NCBI GenBank assembly: GCA_963969395.1
Contig: OZ017796.1
Span: 7,876,501 to 7,940,500 of the forward strand
From: Pseudoscleropodium purum
Taxonomy: Eukaryota > Streptophyta > Bryopsida > Hypnales > Brachytheciaceae
Reading direction: 5' to 3'
Length of the DNA: 64,000 nt
The notes below the pieces were generated by a model, which saw only the letters and a program-made list of their open reading frames with translations, had not been told where the DNA came from and did not search any database. This document shows positions 27,379-39,941 of the stretch, one piece after another (positions within the stretch are counted from its first letter, which is position 1; the number at the start of each line of letters is the position of its first letter). Made by a program: the position numbers and the translations under genes.

Positions 27379-27717
27379 ATGACATTTGGTACACTTGTTT
27401 CTCTTAATGTCCTAATGCCTTCTTTTGTAGACTTTGTAGTTGATTACACAAAGCTCCATGGGGAGGGGCATTCTTTTGTTGCAAAACCCGAAGATTTGAA
27501 AAGGAGAAATGGCATTTCTTCTCCTCCTTGCAACAATGACTCGACCTTGGGCATTTCCAAATGGAAAAAGATTGACAATCCAAATGAAGCCAAAGAACTT
27601 CAACAAGGTCAATGGCTCAAAGATAAAATGGGAACCAAAAGATCTTGCAACGCTTTTGCTTCCATAGACAAACGCCAACGGAGAAAACAAAGACTCAATC
27701 GACATGAAGTTTTTTGA
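27379..27717 (+). CDS. Small orphan open reading frame, 112 residues
   Basis: I do not recognise this protein. The ATG sits in a favourable context (GCC before ATG, A after). Residues 1-25 are hydrophobic without being a clean signal peptide; the middle is rich in N, K and S; the last 40 residues are strongly basic, with KRQRRKQR near the end. The frame is unusually GC-rich and stop-free for its surroundings, and it follows a TATA box and a long purine tract. It lies between element copies 1 and 2, so it may be a captured gene fragment or part of an unrecognised element. It could also be a chance frame. Confidence 0.3.
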   Translation: MTFGTLVSLNVLMPSFVDFVVDYTKLHGEGHSFVAKPEDLKRRNGISSPPCNNDSTLGISKWKKIDNPNEAKELQQGQWLKDKMGTKRSCNAFASIDKRQRRKQRLNRHEVF

Positions 27718-28267
27718 AGAACTTGGATGAAAATGCTCAACTTCACTTCATCCTGTCGAATACAAAAACAAAATTCATTAAGACTTTAGCCTAGAAGGTG
27801 TCCTAGGCTGGATACAAACTTCATAACAAAGTTTTATCATTTCTAAAAATCCATATCAACAAAGTGTATTTAAATTAGACATTAGCTTTCAAGTTATGAG
27901 CCAATGGCTCCAAAAACTATGACTCTTTTCAAGGAAACAAATTTAAAAAAAACTCTGGCTTGTATAATGTAGTCTGTTACAGTATGTTTTTCAACAAAAC
28001 ATTACTTGATACTCTGTATTGCTTTATCTTATACTTGAATTACTCAAAGCCAGGGGAGTTGCTTGGCATCTTTAGTATTAATATTGTGTTAATTAGGAAA
28101 TCAGTATTTTTTGCAAAAAAAACCCAAAAGGGGGGCTTCCGCCAATGACTCAGATGTTATACACTTGTGTTTTAACATCAAAATATTAATTATTGTATAT
28201 TCACAATTGCATATGTTCACAATCATCATATGATTGTATAACTGAAGACCAAATTGAATAATCACAT

Positions 28268-28480
28268 ATTTGTATAATTGACTATGACCGAATTAAATAA
28301 TTATGCATGGTCAGGTTTTAATGCTTAGGTTTTTTGTTCTTGTTTTTTTGACAAAATTGAAGGAGAATGATCATTTTACTGCATGAGATGATGCTTAGGA
28401 TTTGTATATGAAAACAATTGACTATGGCCAAATAAAAAATAGGAGTGCATGATCAGGTTCGATGATGCTCAGGTTTCATA
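28268..28480 (+). repeat. Imperfect direct repeat, about 60-bp units 150 bp apart
   Basis: The stretch starting ATTGACTATGACC near 28,277 and ending in GGTCAGGTTTTAATGCTTAGG recurs near 28,418-28,478 as ATTGACTATGGCC to GATCAGGTTCGATGATGCTC. The two are about 75 percent alike by eye. Confidence 0.4.
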
Positions 28481-28552
28481 ATTCATATATGACAATATAT
28501 GGTCCCATTCATTAATTTTAAAATTATATAAATATGTGAAACACACTAATAA

Positions 28553-29143
28553 CCCCCAGACGTCCAGATCCTTCTCTAGAATTGATGATTTAGGAAAAAT
28601 CATTCAGTAAAGTACTATTTGGAAGAATATTTTGGAATTGACATACAAATAAAAGTTGTAGATTTGGAGTTTTAGATTCCATCTTTATAGTTAGCCATTT
28701 TGAGTTTTAGATATCATGTTTATAGATAAGTTTTGAAGGGAAAATTTTAAAAATTTCTTCTAAATTCAATTATAAGTAAAATATTATCATTTTAAAAAGA
28801 AAACTCACTGGAATGGATTTGAAATGAGGTTCTCTTGACAGGGTGATTTTTTGAGTTCTTTTTGTGTTCTTTAAATCTATGACTTCATTTTTGCAACTTC
28901 ATTTTTGAACTAGAATGAATGCGATTTTGGCTTGGTCAAATATTTGAACATACTTCCATATTTGTAATTTTAGAAAAAATATAATAATGTACTTTGGTAA
29001 TACCAAATCCAACCATTAGATAGGACAAGAACTTGATCAAGTACTTCCACAAATTTGGATGACTTTCGTCCAAATAGTAATGAAAACAACAAGAATATAA
29101 ATGAGTTCATGGTCTAGAAATTGGATATTAGACTACTTAAGGA
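28553..29143 (-). mobile_element. TTAA-flanked non-autonomous element, family 2, copy 1
   Basis: About 591 bp. The left end is CCCCCAGACGTCC after ATAA (28,549-28,552, one change from TTAA); the right end is CTTAAGGA followed by TTAA at 29,144-29,147. The whole body aligns, in reverse complement, with 58,992-59,837 once the 247-bp insertion there is removed, giving nearly the same length (591 against about 597). No coding capacity is seen. Confidence 0.6.
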
Positions 29144-29779
29144 TTAATATATGGAAGTTTGCACTATGTAGGTAAAATCAATAAAGTATATCTGTCTTTA
29201 GTATTTTTATACTATCTTAAATAGTACTTTGTCATCTAATCTTCATCTACTTTCAACAACTTTCACACAACTTTTAAGCTACTATCATCCTAATTTCATC
29301 CAAATATTCATTCACTTAGTATGAAGGATCTCATACCATTCAAATTTATGCACTAATTGAATTAACTTGAGTACCTATTATAACACTAATTAAAAAGTGG
29401 GTGAATATATAGATTAAATTATCAAATTCTTCTCCCCCAAATTAGATTTGAATGTATTTTATAAAATCATATAATATAAAGTAATGTTGTGGGCGAATAC
29501 ATATAATACTATTAATTTTTACCTTGAGTGCTTACAATTTTAAGTACATTTCTTACAAAACAATTGCAATTAGTAACCTATACTCTACTAGAAATCTAGC
29601 ACTTGCAAATAAAATTTTGAAAAACATTATAAATCCAATGAAAAATTTAATGACATTATGAAAACTTTGCACAAAATAGAATCTGTAAATATAGAAAATA
29701 ATCAACCAGTTTATTGAAATTGACACCAAATTGAAAGAAATCAATTTAGTTTTATTCAAATTTAAGTAGTATTTATTAA

Positions 29780-30701
29780 CCCCTAAAGGACCAAGGTGTG
29801 TTTTTTGGCAACATAACTTTTTTGGGTAGGTGCATGTGAATACAGATTTCCATATTTTGGGCACAAATTTTTAAGAAAAAGTGTGAACGAGGAATATCTT
29901 TCATGTGCACAAATTTCAAGACATTTGGAAATATGAGTCAAAAATTATGGCCTAATATGTAGTTTGTTTCTCAATTCGGGCAGTCTGGGCAGATCTAAAG
30001 AAATCACTTTTTTCAAAAATAAAAATTTGAAATTAACTTTCTAGATCTATATACACATAGAAATCTTTGAATCATTCCATTTTGATTAATAAGTCAAAAG
30101 TTATGAGGTGTTTTAGTTGCAGGCAGTTATGGATTCTCTACTCTAAAATAAATTTTGAAGTTCTTTATTGAATTCAATTTTCAATATTTTTGGAAAAAAA
30201 TAAAAATATTAGGTGAAGATTGTTTATTACAACATTAGAACCATTGGGATTGGAATTTTTCAATTCCAGAACTACATTATTAACAATTTAGTGTTTTGAT
30301 TCATTCTCTACTTCTTTCTACTTACTATTTTTTTCCTATATGTTGTACAATTTCAAATGATCTCAAATTTTTCAGGCATGTAGACAACTTGACTTGAAGA
30401 AAGAGTCAAAAGAGTTGCAACCATTGTGGACATTTTTTCATGCAAATGTGACCTTGTGAAGTGTAGCTGCCCGGTTTTTTGCAGGGTCAAAAAAAGGCTT
30501 TTGGTCACTTTAAACACTATTATCTTGCAATCTACACGGTGGAAATTTCTGAAACTTTTTCCACATCTTTTCAAATTATCATAATACAAGATCCTATGGT
30601 TGTATGTGTCCAAAAAAACTTTGAATTTTTTTGGATACTTGTCCTAAAAATGGCAGTTTTAGAGAGTTTTTGGTAAAAACCTAGTCAAGGAACTTTAGAG
30701 T
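29780..30701 (-). mobile_element. TTAA-flanked non-autonomous element, family 1, copy 2
   Basis: About 922 bp with TTAA on both sides (29,776-29,779 and 30,702-30,705). The left end reads CCCCTAAAGGACC; the right end is GGAACTTTAGAG, the reverse complement of a slightly changed CCCCTAAAGTTCC. The body is the reverse complement of copies 1 and 3. There is no transposase. The open frame on the minus strand at 30,353-30,613 is only repeat sequence, also open in copy 1. Confidence 0.65.
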
Positions 30702-30705
30702 TTAA

Positions 30706-33700
30706 ACTATTCATGCACAAAATTAAGCTTGCTCTAAAGGAATAAAAAACTTGTGTCATTTTCAAGGAATATTAATCCTATATAGACCAATCTAGCCAAT
30801 GAACAACAAGTCAAATATTTGACATAATTTCTTTTTTGAATTCAATTGATGAAATTTAGAGACCATCTTCTCAAAAAGTGAATGGAAGATGGGATAATGA
30901 GTGTAAACCACAACTTCATTTTTTTCCAATTGCCCTATTCCAAGTGGCAATGAAAGTAACAAGAAAAGGTTATGCATTCTTTTGTGGAATAGATATTCAT
31001 TTTAATTTGTGTGTAATTAGACATGCATTAGGATCATTTAAGCTTTCAAAGTGTTTACTAAGAGTTGGCATGATAACAAGTGAAGCTATCTTCTCTAGCC
31101 TTTAATAAATGACAACCAACAATATTGTGAAAAAGATTGAAAAGAGCCTATGAAACATGCTTTCCAAAAATAAAATCAAGGTGCTTGTAGTTAGACTTAA
31201 AGCAAGTGAGTCCAAACCTAGTGTCCATGTCCATATGTTAGTGAGTATAAAGCTACAAACATAAAGACTAAGGTAAAGAGACTTGTGCTTTTCAAAACTC
31301 AAAATTCGAAGTCATTTTGTTAGTTGATAGTCAATAACCAAAAGTGTACAACAATCCAAGATTTGGTTTTCTATAGATCTAAGAGCATCTCTATTTTTTC
31401 ACTAAGAAAATGCTTCACCAAATGGCTTTTTGTAGGCTCAACTCTCCTTTTGGACTCTACCAAGGAAATAATTTTACTTGCCTCTTCTTTCTATATCTGA
31501 CATTTCCAATGGCTTTGCATTTTCGTGGGTGGGAGTTGTGATAAGAGTAGTTGCAAGAAACACTTGCTAGTTTTGGTTGGAGTACTATGACTTTTGAATA
31601 ATTTTTTAAAAATGAAACAAAATATTTATAACTTTTAAAGCATTTAAGGTAATATGTGTATGATAATTTAGGCCAAAAATTTTTATCTCTAAGAGTTATG
31701 CACAAAAAAAGAATGATGGAAAATACAAGAAATAGACACATTGGAATTTGATTTTTAGAAAATAGTAAAAAAATTTTAATTTAAAACTAAATTCTTAAAC
31801 TTAAAGATGCTCTTTTTCAAACATTTTTATCTTTAGAAAGAACAAATTGTGTTTCTACACTTACTCAAAGGTAGTGCACTTTGAGCACATGTAGAAGGTG
31901 GAAAATTTATCATTATTTTTAAATCTCTTTGTAGGCTTGTGTAACTTTTGTGGAAGTCCTTGTATTCCAATTTTAAGCTTCAAATTCTCATTTCCAAGTT
32001 AAAATTAGTACTAAAATTCCCCCCAATTGCTAGAGTAGACATCCAATTGAGGGATGTATAAAAATAGCAAAATATTTTAAAGAAATTATGCAAAAAATTC
32101 TTCAACATCTACAAATTTTGTATGTATTTTGTTGTCAAATTTCATAGAAAATGGACAAACAATGCAAAATTACAAGCGAAAGACCCTCTATCCAAAGTAA
32201 GGGATAAAATATAGGACAAGTAGTTCTTGCAGTCACCTATAATTGTTAGACTTTTCAAAAAGTGTTACAAAAACATTGTCAAACAAGTGGTATCCAAGAT
32301 TGGAAAAGAGATAAGTAGGCCTATGAAGATGGAAGGTTGAGTGCTTATTTGGATGGGGCCAAGTTGATTTTAGAAACTTTTGTATTTGTAGTAGGAAATG
32401 TTTTGGAGGGCGCGCTCTGCACTAACCGGGCTAAGGTCTCCCCTGTTGAGAGAGTGGAAATGCTCTAAAATAGAACAATCCATTAAGGTTGAAAGACCCA
32501 TGATGCAACATTTAGGAAATGACACCATTACTAGGGGTTTTCAATAAATAAGAGTTGAGCCACAATCAATGTCTTAGGTAACAATAACGGAGTGATTAGT
32601 GACTCCAATGGGAACTTCCTACTTTTGAGTATAAATTAATTGTAGGAAATGATTTTTTTAGGTCTTCCATGTTAAAAAATATTGTGACAACTTGAGGTGA
32701 GTAAAATGACCATTATGGATATACATTTTGTTGTCTTTGGGGTGCTCTAGAGACTCTTTTGGACCATGATGGGCAACACATTTAAAAAATTCATAACAAA
32801 TTCATACTTTATCAAAAAATGCTCTTATTGTTTCTGACTCTTGTTTTCATGTGGGATTTAAAAAATATATATGTGTACCCTTTGATTTATAGAATGTTGA
32901 TTTTGCGAAGTAAAGTCTTCACAATTTGTCGTGCTCAAAATTTTAAAGAACTAATACATATATCTTCAAAAGAATCAATGAATGAAAAAATGCTTTTTGT
33001 GTACTTGAGATGTGTTTGCATTCATCCAATGTTCAAATTTTGAATATTTAGTCTTTAAAGGGTTAATCCTTAAGTTTAATTCCTTATGGATCTAGAGTAG
33101 TCAAAATTTTCAAAATTTTCAAAATGTATTATAAAATGCAACTTTGAGAAAAAAAATTTAATGATGACTTTCAAATATTATAGTAGTTGTAAAATATGAT
33201 TCACAAATCATATCCACTATTAGAGGCAAACTTTGACCCTACATGTCCAATCTATATAGAGAAAGTCCACATTTGGGAACTCAAGCAATAAGTCAATTCT
33301 AGTAGATGAGTCAACTCTAGTAGTTGAGTCAATTCATAACAGTTACAGTTCAAAAACATCTTCTTTTTCATTCAAAAATGTAAGAATTCAATTTCTACTT
33401 TTGATTAGCACATTTGGCAACTTTTCCTTAACTGTTGTATTTCAACTCCTACAGATATGAAAGAGACTAAATTTGACAATTTGGGCACCAAAGTTCTCCT
33501 ACCAAGTTTCACAGTGACTGCGGCATGCTTTCCAGGGTCAATACTAATTAATTAATTAATTATACCTGTAAGCTTTGTAGTGCCTTGGATGTTCAAAAGA
33601 TAAGAAAAAGAAATCCAAACTGAATATTTGGCAACGTTACTGCCCGTTTCTCCATGGATGGCATTGTTTGTAAGTTCTGGGGATAGTATTGTGCCACTAT

Positions 33701-34500
33701 TGCTCTTTCTTGTATGTACAAATGCACATGCTTTGGGATATTTAAGCAATTGTCAGAACTTTCATCAACATTTTGCTTGTTTCATCCATGTTTATGCCAG
33801 TGAAAATTGCTGTCTGCATTACACAAAATAATATTAAGAAAAATTGGGAGAGCACCTGTCCTAATCCAGGAAATCAAATTGATTGTCTTGCCATTGTGTA
33901 TTGAGCACCAGTGAGGTCACTCTCTGCCAGAATTGAAGGAGCTTTCTATCGGTGAGACATAGTCGTCAACAATACAGTGCAACCAGTAAAAAAATAAGAG
34001 CTCTACAGTCGGGGTTAGAAACAGCTGGCCATCAGTGTCGGTGACATTTCAGGTTGAATGCAATGCTCCGTGAAAGAGTGTTAAGAAATTGGCAATACAA
34101 GTGAGCTAACAAGGTCACTGAATGCAAAAGCAAAGCAAAGCAAATGAATTCACCAAGTCAATGAACATAAAAAAAAAGAGATTTCAAAACTTCCTAACAA
34201 TTGACTTTGCAATGACTGCGAAAGAATACCAAGAATCGAAAACCAGACAAAATTGAATATAGTATCCTAACCAATGCTTTCTGGAAAAGGGAAAAGGAGT
34301 AAAAGATGATGTGATACCTCACCGTCGCTATTAAATGTTGTGGTGGGTTCGTCCTTCCACGTCTGCCAGCTGCTTCCCCCCCAGCCTGCTCTGAGTTACA
34401 GTATAATTTCAGGTGGAGCAGCATGCTGATTTCATAGCATGGTGGTACCACCCCCGACCAGAAATAGCCTCTTGGAAAAATCACCATCTTGTTTCAGAAT
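30706..34500. other. AT-rich intergenic DNA
   Basis: No gene recognised. A short GC-richer patch at about 32,405-32,455 and a (TTAA)n tract near 33,546-33,563 stand out. A CTTTAAAGGG|TTAA motif at about 33,052-33,064 resembles the right end of the TTAA elements, but I found no partner end. Confidence 0.4.
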
Positions 34501-35959
34501 ATTGGAGGATTGTGCAGAAGGGAGGGCGCCATCACTCACCACGCGCGCTGGCTGAATTATAAGGCATTCAACTGTCGAACTCAATCTGGCGTCATGAAGA
34601 TGAATTGCTTGACTTGAGCCATTATTTGGACAGTCACCAGGTTGATTACTTACTTTGCTGTTGGCCTACTATGAGCGGCATAGTTTCCACTCAGTCCCTG
34701 TGCTCATTAGATTGAAGCCAATTGCCAAGTTAGCATGAAAGGCACAGAAGGCTTTCCTTGATATCTAAGACAGGTATAGGTAAGTTAAGCAATTGCACTA
34801 AGCATTGAGAGCGCCCTGACATGTGAAGATATACGAGTCCTAGTTTTTAGAGCTCTGTGCAGTTGAAAGTCACAATCTTGGCTCAATTCGCAACTCTGAA
34901 CAATTGCGCTAATATACAGATATTGACGTTTAATCAGCAAATTTCCATTGTAGTGGAAATGGAAATGGAAATGGAAATTCCTATGTAGATTCCTCACCAC
35001 GCTCTATTCACCAAACACGGCAAGCCCAAACTCTAAGATTAACAAAATTTTGCAGAGATTCGGTCATGAAAAGACTAATTGAACAAATATTCCAAAAAAG
35101 GGCAAGGGTCGATGTATGCAAAATGAAAACTAAGTAGGTCGATCGCTGTTGGCGTTGACCGCGTCATTCACTCTTTACCGCTTTTGAGTTGGGCACAACG
35201 TTCAAATCAAACTTTCAGCTGCTTTGCACTCAGACACGCTTAAACAATAAACTTTCGATCGTTTTCTCAGTGAACTGAGCCCGAACTAATTAATTATTTT
35301 AGACCTACGGAATGATTCAATCTGACTGGAGTTTATGTGCAGGATTGGCTGTATCGATCAAGAATGTACATACCGTCTGTGGCATGCATGCGGATGGCTT
35401 GCTAGCTCAGCTGGTGGCCTGTTGCTTTATTCGGACGTTCAGCTTAAGTAACAATCTCTGCCAATAATGGTCCCATCACGGCCAAATCAACAGCTGCAGC
35501 AGCCTCTCCACATGACTTTTGGAGCAAGAAGCTAGGTACCTGATCAATAAGAAGCTCATCCCGGAATCGACGCCCTCCACAATTTAGTCGTCGACCTTGA
35601 ATCTCCAGTGTCTGTCACTACTTGCTCCTGGCTTCTACAACACTAGATCTAGCAGATCAAAATGTCCAGAGGAACATATGACGTTGTAGTCAGATAGCTA
35701 GTTCTGAGAGAAGATTATACTTCAACTTACATGCACAAGAACGCTCCAACTACAGCAGAAATTGATCGATCAGTCACCTAATTGTTTAGGACTTACGTAA
35801 AAGTACTGGATGTTATATATCATTGCCCGATCGCCGTTTTGTATGGCCTCTTCATGAATTCATGAAGCAGCTTTAGGTACTTCACACTCAGCACAGTTCA
35901 GATCACCATCACAACCCAGGAGAATTCGCATTCATGCTGCACACATCATCGATCACAAG
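34501..35959 (+). promoter_or_regulatory. Upstream region of the PPO gene
   Basis: Base composition rises toward normal gene-flank values. A TATATAT run at 35,814-35,820 is the best core promoter candidate, about 140-160 bases before the possible start codons. A W-box-like TTGACC is at 35,155-35,160. A (GGAAAT)4 run lies near 34,957-34,979. No gene is seen here. Confidence 0.35.
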
Positions 35960-37678
35960 GTGAAACATCGAGAAACAATCATGAGGGGGCATGTGCATGG
36001 GATGCGCGCTGGTAATCGGTGCAACGAGATAATTCGAACAAGTTTCAATATGAGAGACCCAGTTATCATCACGAGTCTGATTCCGACGTTGCTGATAACC
36101 ATTCTCGTCTATGAGGCCCTGCACACACGTCCCGCCATGGCCGCTCCGATCCCTGCGCCCGACATCCCCAACCACTGCAACAGCCAGGAGCACTGCTGCA
36201 TGCCTCTCCCCTACACAGGAAAACCAGTTCGCCAATTCACCCCCAACGCCACTCTGCCCCTGCGCGTCCGCCGCCCCATCCACACCCTCCCTGTGGACGC
36301 CATCACCAAACTGGAGCGTGCTTACGCTCTCCAACGCGCTCTTCCCGACACAGACCCCCGTCAGCTCTTCAACCAGGCGAAGCTGCACTGCCTGTACTGC
36401 GACAACGCGTATTCCTATCCCGACATGCCCTGGCCGCTGGAGATTCATAACGGCTGGCTGTTCCTGCCTTACCACCGTACGTTCATGTACTTCCACGAGC
36501 GCATCCTGGCGAAGCTGCTCGACGACGACACGTTCGCGTTGCCTTACTGGAACTGGGACAACCAAACGCCAGAGGCGCCTTTTGCGAATACGCTGCCGAA
36601 TGTCTACGCGGTGAATAAATCCTCGTCATTGTGGAACCGGAATCGGAATGAATGCGCGCAGCCGCCGTACACAGTGGATCTGAATTCAGCCGGCGGGTGC
36701 ACGACCAAGACGGCTGAGGAGCTGAGGGTCGAGAATACGCGATTGATGTATACGCAGATTGTGGCCGGCTCGCCAGCGACGAATTTGTTCTTTGGACAAC
36801 CGTATCGTTATGGTGATTCTGGTGGCCATGGCCCCGGGACGTTGGAAGACACGCCCCACGGGAACGTGCACTTGTGGGTGGGCAGTCCCGACGCGGCGAC
36901 GGCGTTCGACGACATGGGCAACTTCGGACGGTCCGCGAGAGACCCCATCTTCTTCGGCCATCACGGGAACGTCGACCGGATTTGGGAGCTTTGGAAGACG
37001 CTACCAGGGGAGCAGCGCCGGGAGCCCGTGCACCGCGACTTCCTCGACGCGCAGTTCACATTCTACGACGAGAACGCGGATCTCGTGATCGTGAATGTGT
37101 CCCAGATGTTGGACACGAAGATTTTGGGATACGAGTACGAGGAGTCGACTGCGGCGTGGATTACGAACGGGGAGAGAGCTGGTGAAGAGCAGACCGTCCC
37201 GTTCTGCAACCCCACGAATCCATCTCAGACGCGCGCCATGATTTTCACCACGCCTGAGCTTCAAGCTAGCGATGTTTTGACATCGCAGCCACTCACATTC
37301 CGCGTACCTCGCCCAGAACAGAGTAGTGGCGGCGAGGAGGTTTTGGAGATCTCGGGGATTCAATTAGACCCCTTCTTGCAGGCGCACTGGGAAGCGTATC
37401 TGTTCTACCCGTCTGCCGATACGAGCACGTCCGTGAGCTGTCCTGAATTTGTGGGCACGTTCAATCACATTCCGCATGTCGGGCAGGCGCAGCTGAAAAA
37501 TGAACGCGAGTGGCGGGTGGCGGTGCGGACGAAACTGGAGACGCTGGGGAAGCAGAATTACACGGATGTGGTGGTGACGCTGACGCAGTTTGGGCCTAGT
37601 ATGCAAAATCTGGGGTTCGCGAGAGCACGGATTGTGTGGGATACCAGTCCTGGTAATTCTACCTCGCCTATGGTGTGA
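35960..37678 (+). CDS. PPO: Polyphenol oxidase (catechol oxidase/tyrosinase type), intronless
   Basis: Type-3 copper enzyme that oxidises o-diphenols to quinones with oxygen; complete, 572 residues from the first ATG. CuA ligands are H143 (in KLHCLYC), H163 (EIHNGW) and H172 (LPYHR); CuB ligands are H300 and H304 (PHGNVHLW) and H334/H335 (FFGHHGNVDRIW). C147 is placed for the thioether to H163; C73, C79, C80 and C144 match the two conserved disulfides. The DWL domain follows (DFLDAQF at 360, FYDENADL, LGYEYE at 389-394), then a divergent KFDV domain with FVGTFNHIPHVG. Other in-frame starts are M8 (35,981), M15 and M31 (36,050). M31 begins MRDPVIITSLIPTLLITILV, a good signal peptide ending near AMA-AP, so secretion is likely; no twin-arginine plastid signal is present. 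The gene lacks introns and is far more GC-rich than its surroundings. Confidence 0.93.
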   Translation: MKHRETIMRGHVHGMRAGNRCNEIIRTSFNMRDPVIITSLIPTLLITILVYEALHTRPAMAAPIPAPDIPNHCNSQEHCCMPLPYTGKPVRQFTPNATLPLRVRRPIHTLPVDAITKLERAYALQRALPDTDPRQLFNQAKLHCLYCDNAYSYPDMPWPLEIHNGWLFLPYHRTFMYFHERILAKLLDDDTFALPYWNWDNQTPEAPFANTLPNVYAVNKSSSLWNRNRNECAQPPYTVDLNSAGGCTTKTAEELRVENTRLMYTQIVAGSPATNLFFGQPYRYGDSGGHGPGTLEDTPHGNVHLWVGSPDAATAFDDMGNFGRSARDPIFFGHHGNVDRIWELWKTLPGEQRREPVHRDFLDAQFTFYDENADLVIVNVSQMLDTKILGYEYEESTAAWITNGERAGEEQTVPFCNPTNPSQTRAMIFTTPELQASDVLTSQPLTFRVPRPEQSSGGEEVLEISGIQLDPFLQAHWEAYLFYPSADTSTSVSCPEFVGTFNHIPHVGQAQLKNEREWRVAVRTKLETLGKQNYTDVVVTLTQFGPSMQNLGFARARIVWDTSPGNSTSPMV

Positions 37679-39610
37679 TCATGGGGATGCTGCTCCTCAG
37701 ATTTCCGATTTCTCAGACTTCGATTCGCGATCGGTTGCAGTGGGGCGGAATTTCGATCTGGTCATACCAAGCTGCATCCATGATCGCAGTGCGTAGTTCT
37801 AAGAGACTGAGTCCGGAGGTGAATCTGTTCGTGTCATGAATTATGAATTATGATCTGTCCTGGACATGACGGTTGGGGATTTTAAAAGTCGGTTCTCGTT
37901 GCAAACATTATCAAGTATTGAATCACGTGCATATATTGGCTGTACGTCAATTAGACGTGACTGACAATTCGAGACAGAGAATTGTCCGTTGAACTCGGTG
38001 GAATTGAAGCTTGGAAATTCAATAAAATTGCAGCGACGGCGGGTTTTGTCCATATTTTCCATTCTTTACACTGTCTGCATTGTCTGGAAACACAGATTCA
38101 GATGATGACATAGCACAGGTGTGTTGTGCTTTCCAGTTTAGGGTTTATCAGGAAGCATATAAGGGCAATCACTTTGGATCAAGGAGAACGTTTTGAGAAA
38201 CACCATCTGCCCACTAGACCTCTTAAATGCCACAACCAAGGCGCCGAAAATGCGCACCATCGAATAAAATCCAACCCACACGGTCAGCTCCTATCCAAAC
38301 TAACTCCATGTCCTTTCGACAAACTCCTCTGCAGGGCACCAGCTGAAATGCTGAAATCTTCCAATGTGTAGTCCCGGTCAGATGGTAAGGTATTTCCGAC
38401 TCGTATGGTCCATCAGCATGCACAATTTCTTGAACATCGTGGTCGCGTGCAAAGATTCCGAAGCGTCTAGAAATCCAGTATCAAAAGTTCAAATGAAGGC
38501 AGCTACTTGTCATAGGAGAACCCCTCGTGATCTCGACTTCGTATCTTGCAAAACCCATCTACTCGTACACAGGGTAGATTACAGAAAGATCACAGGTAGA
38601 GCTGAGACAGATGCACTTCCTAGTTGTCGAGAGCTGTGGACATTGTGGAGTCAGACATCACCGAGAGAGTCCACATTTATCTGCCAGACGGGTACAAAAA
38701 GTTACAACCAAGGGTGGTTGTGTAACATGGACATTCTCTAATACGGATTCCCATTAACAAAAGCAATTCACTATGGCCTACGGTAGTTGTGATGAATACA
38801 CCCTCTAAATAACGTCGTAGAGCCTGGTAATCCTGTGAGTCCACTCCATACTCTACAACTGAGGATTAGAACAAGAAGCACAGCCATCTAAAGCGACAAT
38901 ATTTGCCACTTTCATATTGAGGAGACACATCGGTGAATGCACAAATTAATCCAGAAGCAGAGTCTTCCAATATCTTGAGAAGAGAAGTCAATTAGAGGAT
39001 CTAACGGAAGACCAATTGGCTACGAGTTACAAGTCCTAATGTCATTGACTGGATTCGGGTATTTACCGGTAATTAACACATAGAAGAACATCATTTAATT
39101 AGCTTCAGTGAGGCAAAGCAACGGTCCCTACACAACCCAGTACACTGAATACTGTGACAAGAGTAACAGTGTAGAAAGTTTAAGCCAATATGCTCGACAT
39201 TTTTAGAGCATAAGCAAGCGAATAGTTAAAAACTCAGGAAGATACATCTGAAGTCCACCTCCAACCATGATCTTCCTGTTAGAGCCTCGGGAAGATAATG
39301 CAACATACGTATCCACTACGGCAAGAGTGCAGACTAAGTGACTCACCCAGCCTTGGCTGGATTGCACACACCTGACAGTAAAACTCACTTCTCTATTCCA
39401 CTATTTTTCCGGGAAACCTTTTCACAATTTGCTCCGTCAATTCTCAGCCTGGACTGGTGCTTTCATGCGCAAGCTTTTCCTTATGTCTACACGCTTGCCT
39501 CAAATGCTATTAACCTAATTACAACGCAAGCAGGACCGCTCAATATTAAAGCTCATTCAGTGATCAAGAGCAAACTCAAACCCTAGAAATAAAAGACGCA
39601 AGACAGTCCA
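37679..39610. other. Intergenic DNA between PPO and RPS16
   Basis: Begins with the PPO 3' flank. Frames up to 125 residues occur (38,364-38,741) but their composition and codon use do not look coding. No RNA gene was recognised. Confidence 0.4.
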
Positions 39611-39941
39611 TAATCGTGATAAACACTGATAATCTATTGCAGCATGTTATCTTTTAAAATTCATACAGAGAACATCATCTGTGTACATGTAAAACGACTA
39701 CAACCAGAAATGTAAGCACCTCATCCTGAATAGACACCGTATGCCAAAATCGAGGAAAATCATTTTTCTGTCATAAGGGTGAAACATATTTAAGCATTTC
39801 CGCAGCTGGAGAATTCCAAATAACCTGAGATTTGCAGACCTAAAATTTAGGTCACCTAAACCTAAGACCTCAAGTACCTCCCCTGCGCGGCGAGCACAGC
39901 CATCGCCACCACAACCAAAACGCCAATCGCCTCGCCGTTTC

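Noticed and set aside
30353..30676. Frames of 86 and 65 residues, also open in the copy at 25,527-25,724
   Set aside because: They belong to the family 1 repeat; the frame is not kept in copy 3 and shows no domain, so it is not evidence of a transposase.
35909..36565. 218-residue open frame on the minus strand
   Set aside because: It lies antisense to the PPO coding region and is open only because of the high GC content; it has no domain of its own.
36111..37185. Other long plus-strand frames across the PPO gene
   Set aside because: They are alternate frames of PPO with arginine, serine and threonine-rich low-complexity products.
38364..38741. 125-residue plus-strand frame downstream of PPO
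   Set aside because: No domain, no plausible promoter and unremarkable composition; a chance frame is more likely.
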